Part shown: in pieces, positions 63,268 through 64,000 of the stretch | Layout: each line of letters opens with the position of its first letter | Position numbering within the stretch: position 1 is the first letter of the stretch | The notes under the pieces: generated by a model | The model's input: only the letters and a program-made list of their open reading frames with translations | Database searches by the model: none | What the model was told of the DNA's origin: nothing | Program-made: the position numbers and the translations under genes | DNA from: Roseiarcus sp036513315 | Lineage (GTDB): Bacteria; Pseudomonadota; Alphaproteobacteria; Rhizobiales; Beijerinckiaceae | Direction of reading: 5' to 3' | DNA: 64,000 bases | NCBI GenBank assembly: GCA_036513315.1 | Contig: DATBZF010000065.1 | Coordinates: 84,898-148,897 of the forward strand

Positions 63268-64000
63268 TCAGCGCGCAGCGACCGCCGGCGACAGCGCGTC
63301 GAATTTGTAGCTGACGCCGAACAGAACAGCGTTATCCTCGACAGAATGGCGATTGGCGTAACCGTTCCAGAAGAAGCCGGCGGAGGTGACCGGATTGGAC
63401 ACCTTGCCAAAGTCGCTGAAACGATATTCCGCGCGCGCCGACCAATTGGCGTTGATGGCATATTCGACGCCGCCGCCTACGGTAAAGCCTACCGCGGTCC
63501 GGTTGAAAGATTGCGCCCCCATCTCTGCGTCACCGAACCCGGAACCGGACTGCGTATAGCGCGTCGAGACGTCGGCGATTGCGACGCCGCCTGTCCCGTA
63601 GACGAGAAAATTGTCGAAGGCATAGCCAAGCCGGGCGCGCGCGGAGCTCTGCCAGGGGAGCGCGGTTCTGTAGCCATAGGCAAGCGCCGACGGGAAGCAT
63701 GTGCCCGGGCTTGCGTTGCCCACGCCGGCGTCGGCAGTGAGGCAATTGCTGCTCTTCCTCAGGCTGGTTCCCTCGAAATCTCCTTCAAGACCAGTGACCA
63801 TGCTGCCGAATTGCCAATTGTAACCGGCATGCGCGCCGCCGCTGATGCCGTTTTCGCCGAGCGACGCGCTGCCGGTCGCCGGCGGAACAAAGGCGGTGGA
63901 TTCGGACATTTTATCCGTCGCCCAGCCGCCGCCGATCTGACCGCCGAGGTAAAACCCATCCCAGGTGAGGACGGGCGGCGGAGGCGGCGGAGGCGATTTC
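63268..64000 (-). CDS. outer-membrane beta-barrel protein, Omp25/31-like (5' part missing)
   Basis: The gene runs off the window edge, so the start is not visible. The frame continues past the internal ATG at 63909 through WDGFYLGGQIGGGW, the usual start of the barrel in this family, and a proline-run linker just before the edge. Alternating strands such as HAGYNWQFGSMVTGLEGDF and FTVGGGVEYAINANWSARAEY lead to a C-terminal barrel strand (AVLFGVSYKF). Relatives are abundant porin-like proteins of Rhizobiales. The C-terminus is complete. Confidence 0.85.
   Translation of the reverse strand, partial: KSPPPPPPPVLTWDGFYLGGQIGGGWATDKMSESTAFVPPATGSASLGENGISGGAHAGYNWQFGSMVTGLEGDFEGTSLRKSSNCLTADAGVGNASPGTCFPSALAYGYRTALPWQSSARARLGYAFDNFLVYGTGGVAIADVSTRYTQSGSGFGDAEMGAQSFNRTAVGFTVGGGVEYAINANWSARAEYRFSDFGKVSNPVTSAGFFWNGYANRHSVEDNAVLFGVSYKFDALSPAVAAR

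Overview
The window is GC-rich alphaproteobacterial chromosome, most likely Hyphomicrobiales (Rhizobiales). The best markers are a DivL-type kinase with tyrosine at the phospho-acceptor position (Y555), next to a TsaE–AmgK fusion and a MurU-type nucleotidyltransferase, an Omp25/31-type porin fragment, and several TRAP transporters. PQQ-linked periplasmic oxidation would fit a Beijerinckiaceae-like or methylotroph-related lineage, but the family is an inference. I see no tRNA or rRNA gene, CRISPR array or intact transposase.

Layout. 0–5.3 kb: small exported proteins, a DUF2147 protein, and an RND/MMPL exporter coupled to a secreted partner. 5.5–14.2 kb: an acyl-CoA catabolic locus with a biotin-dependent acyl-CoA carboxylase (two subunits, minus strand) facing an acyl-CoA dehydrogenase, a TetR regulator, an AMP-forming acyl-CoA ligase and an HTD2/MaoC hydratase. 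A TetR-like operator lies in the divergent promoter. 14.2–43.4 kb: a large island for oxidation and uptake of sugar acids or related hydroxy acids. It holds an orphan ABC ATPase, TRAP transporter 1, a PQQ dehydrogenase with cytochrome c, soxCD, two NIPSNAP proteins, a lactate-permease-family carrier, an SDR, a 2-hydroxyacid dehydrogenase, an exported amidohydrolase, a FadR-type GntR regulator, a free-standing pqqA, a KdgD-like dehydratase, an ABC sugar transporter with no ATPase of its own, a secreted hydrolase, TRAP transporter 2 with fused QM subunits, a Gfo/Idh oxidoreductase, an HpaI-type aldolase and an OYE-family flavoenzyme. 43.7–51.7 kb: an aryl-CoA-ligase-like enzyme, a GST, an adenine permease/deaminase pair, an MFS exporter and a SnoaL-like protein. 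51.8–54.6 kb: an alkylation-damage (adaptive) response cluster of ada, ogt and a 2OG-Fe(II) oxygenase. 54.7–61.4 kb: a frameshifted HD-domain gene, divL, tsaE–amgK, murU and a Crp/Fnr regulator. 61.6–64 kb: small exported proteins, a cytochrome c and the porin fragment.

The main result is a likely regulon. A 13-bp imperfect palindrome (best copy GTTATCATACAAC, general form GTTnTnnnAnAAC) occurs in six promoter regions between 15.5 and 41.1 kb. These are upstream of TRAP 1, the PQQ dehydrogenase/soxCD operon, the NIPSNAP–amidohydrolase operon, the gntR/pqqA intergenic region, TRAP 2 and the HpaI aldolase. Together with the single FadR-type GntR gene inside the island, this suggests one regulator controls uptake, periplasmic oxidation, supply of PQQ precursor peptide, and cytoplasmic aldol or dehydratase steps. 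The pqqA gene encodes only 25 residues and has no other pqq gene near it.

Other points: ada and ogt share a 20-bp promoter element at nearly the same distance from their starts. There is a 54-bp perfect palindrome, and several families of hairpin repeats sit between genes.
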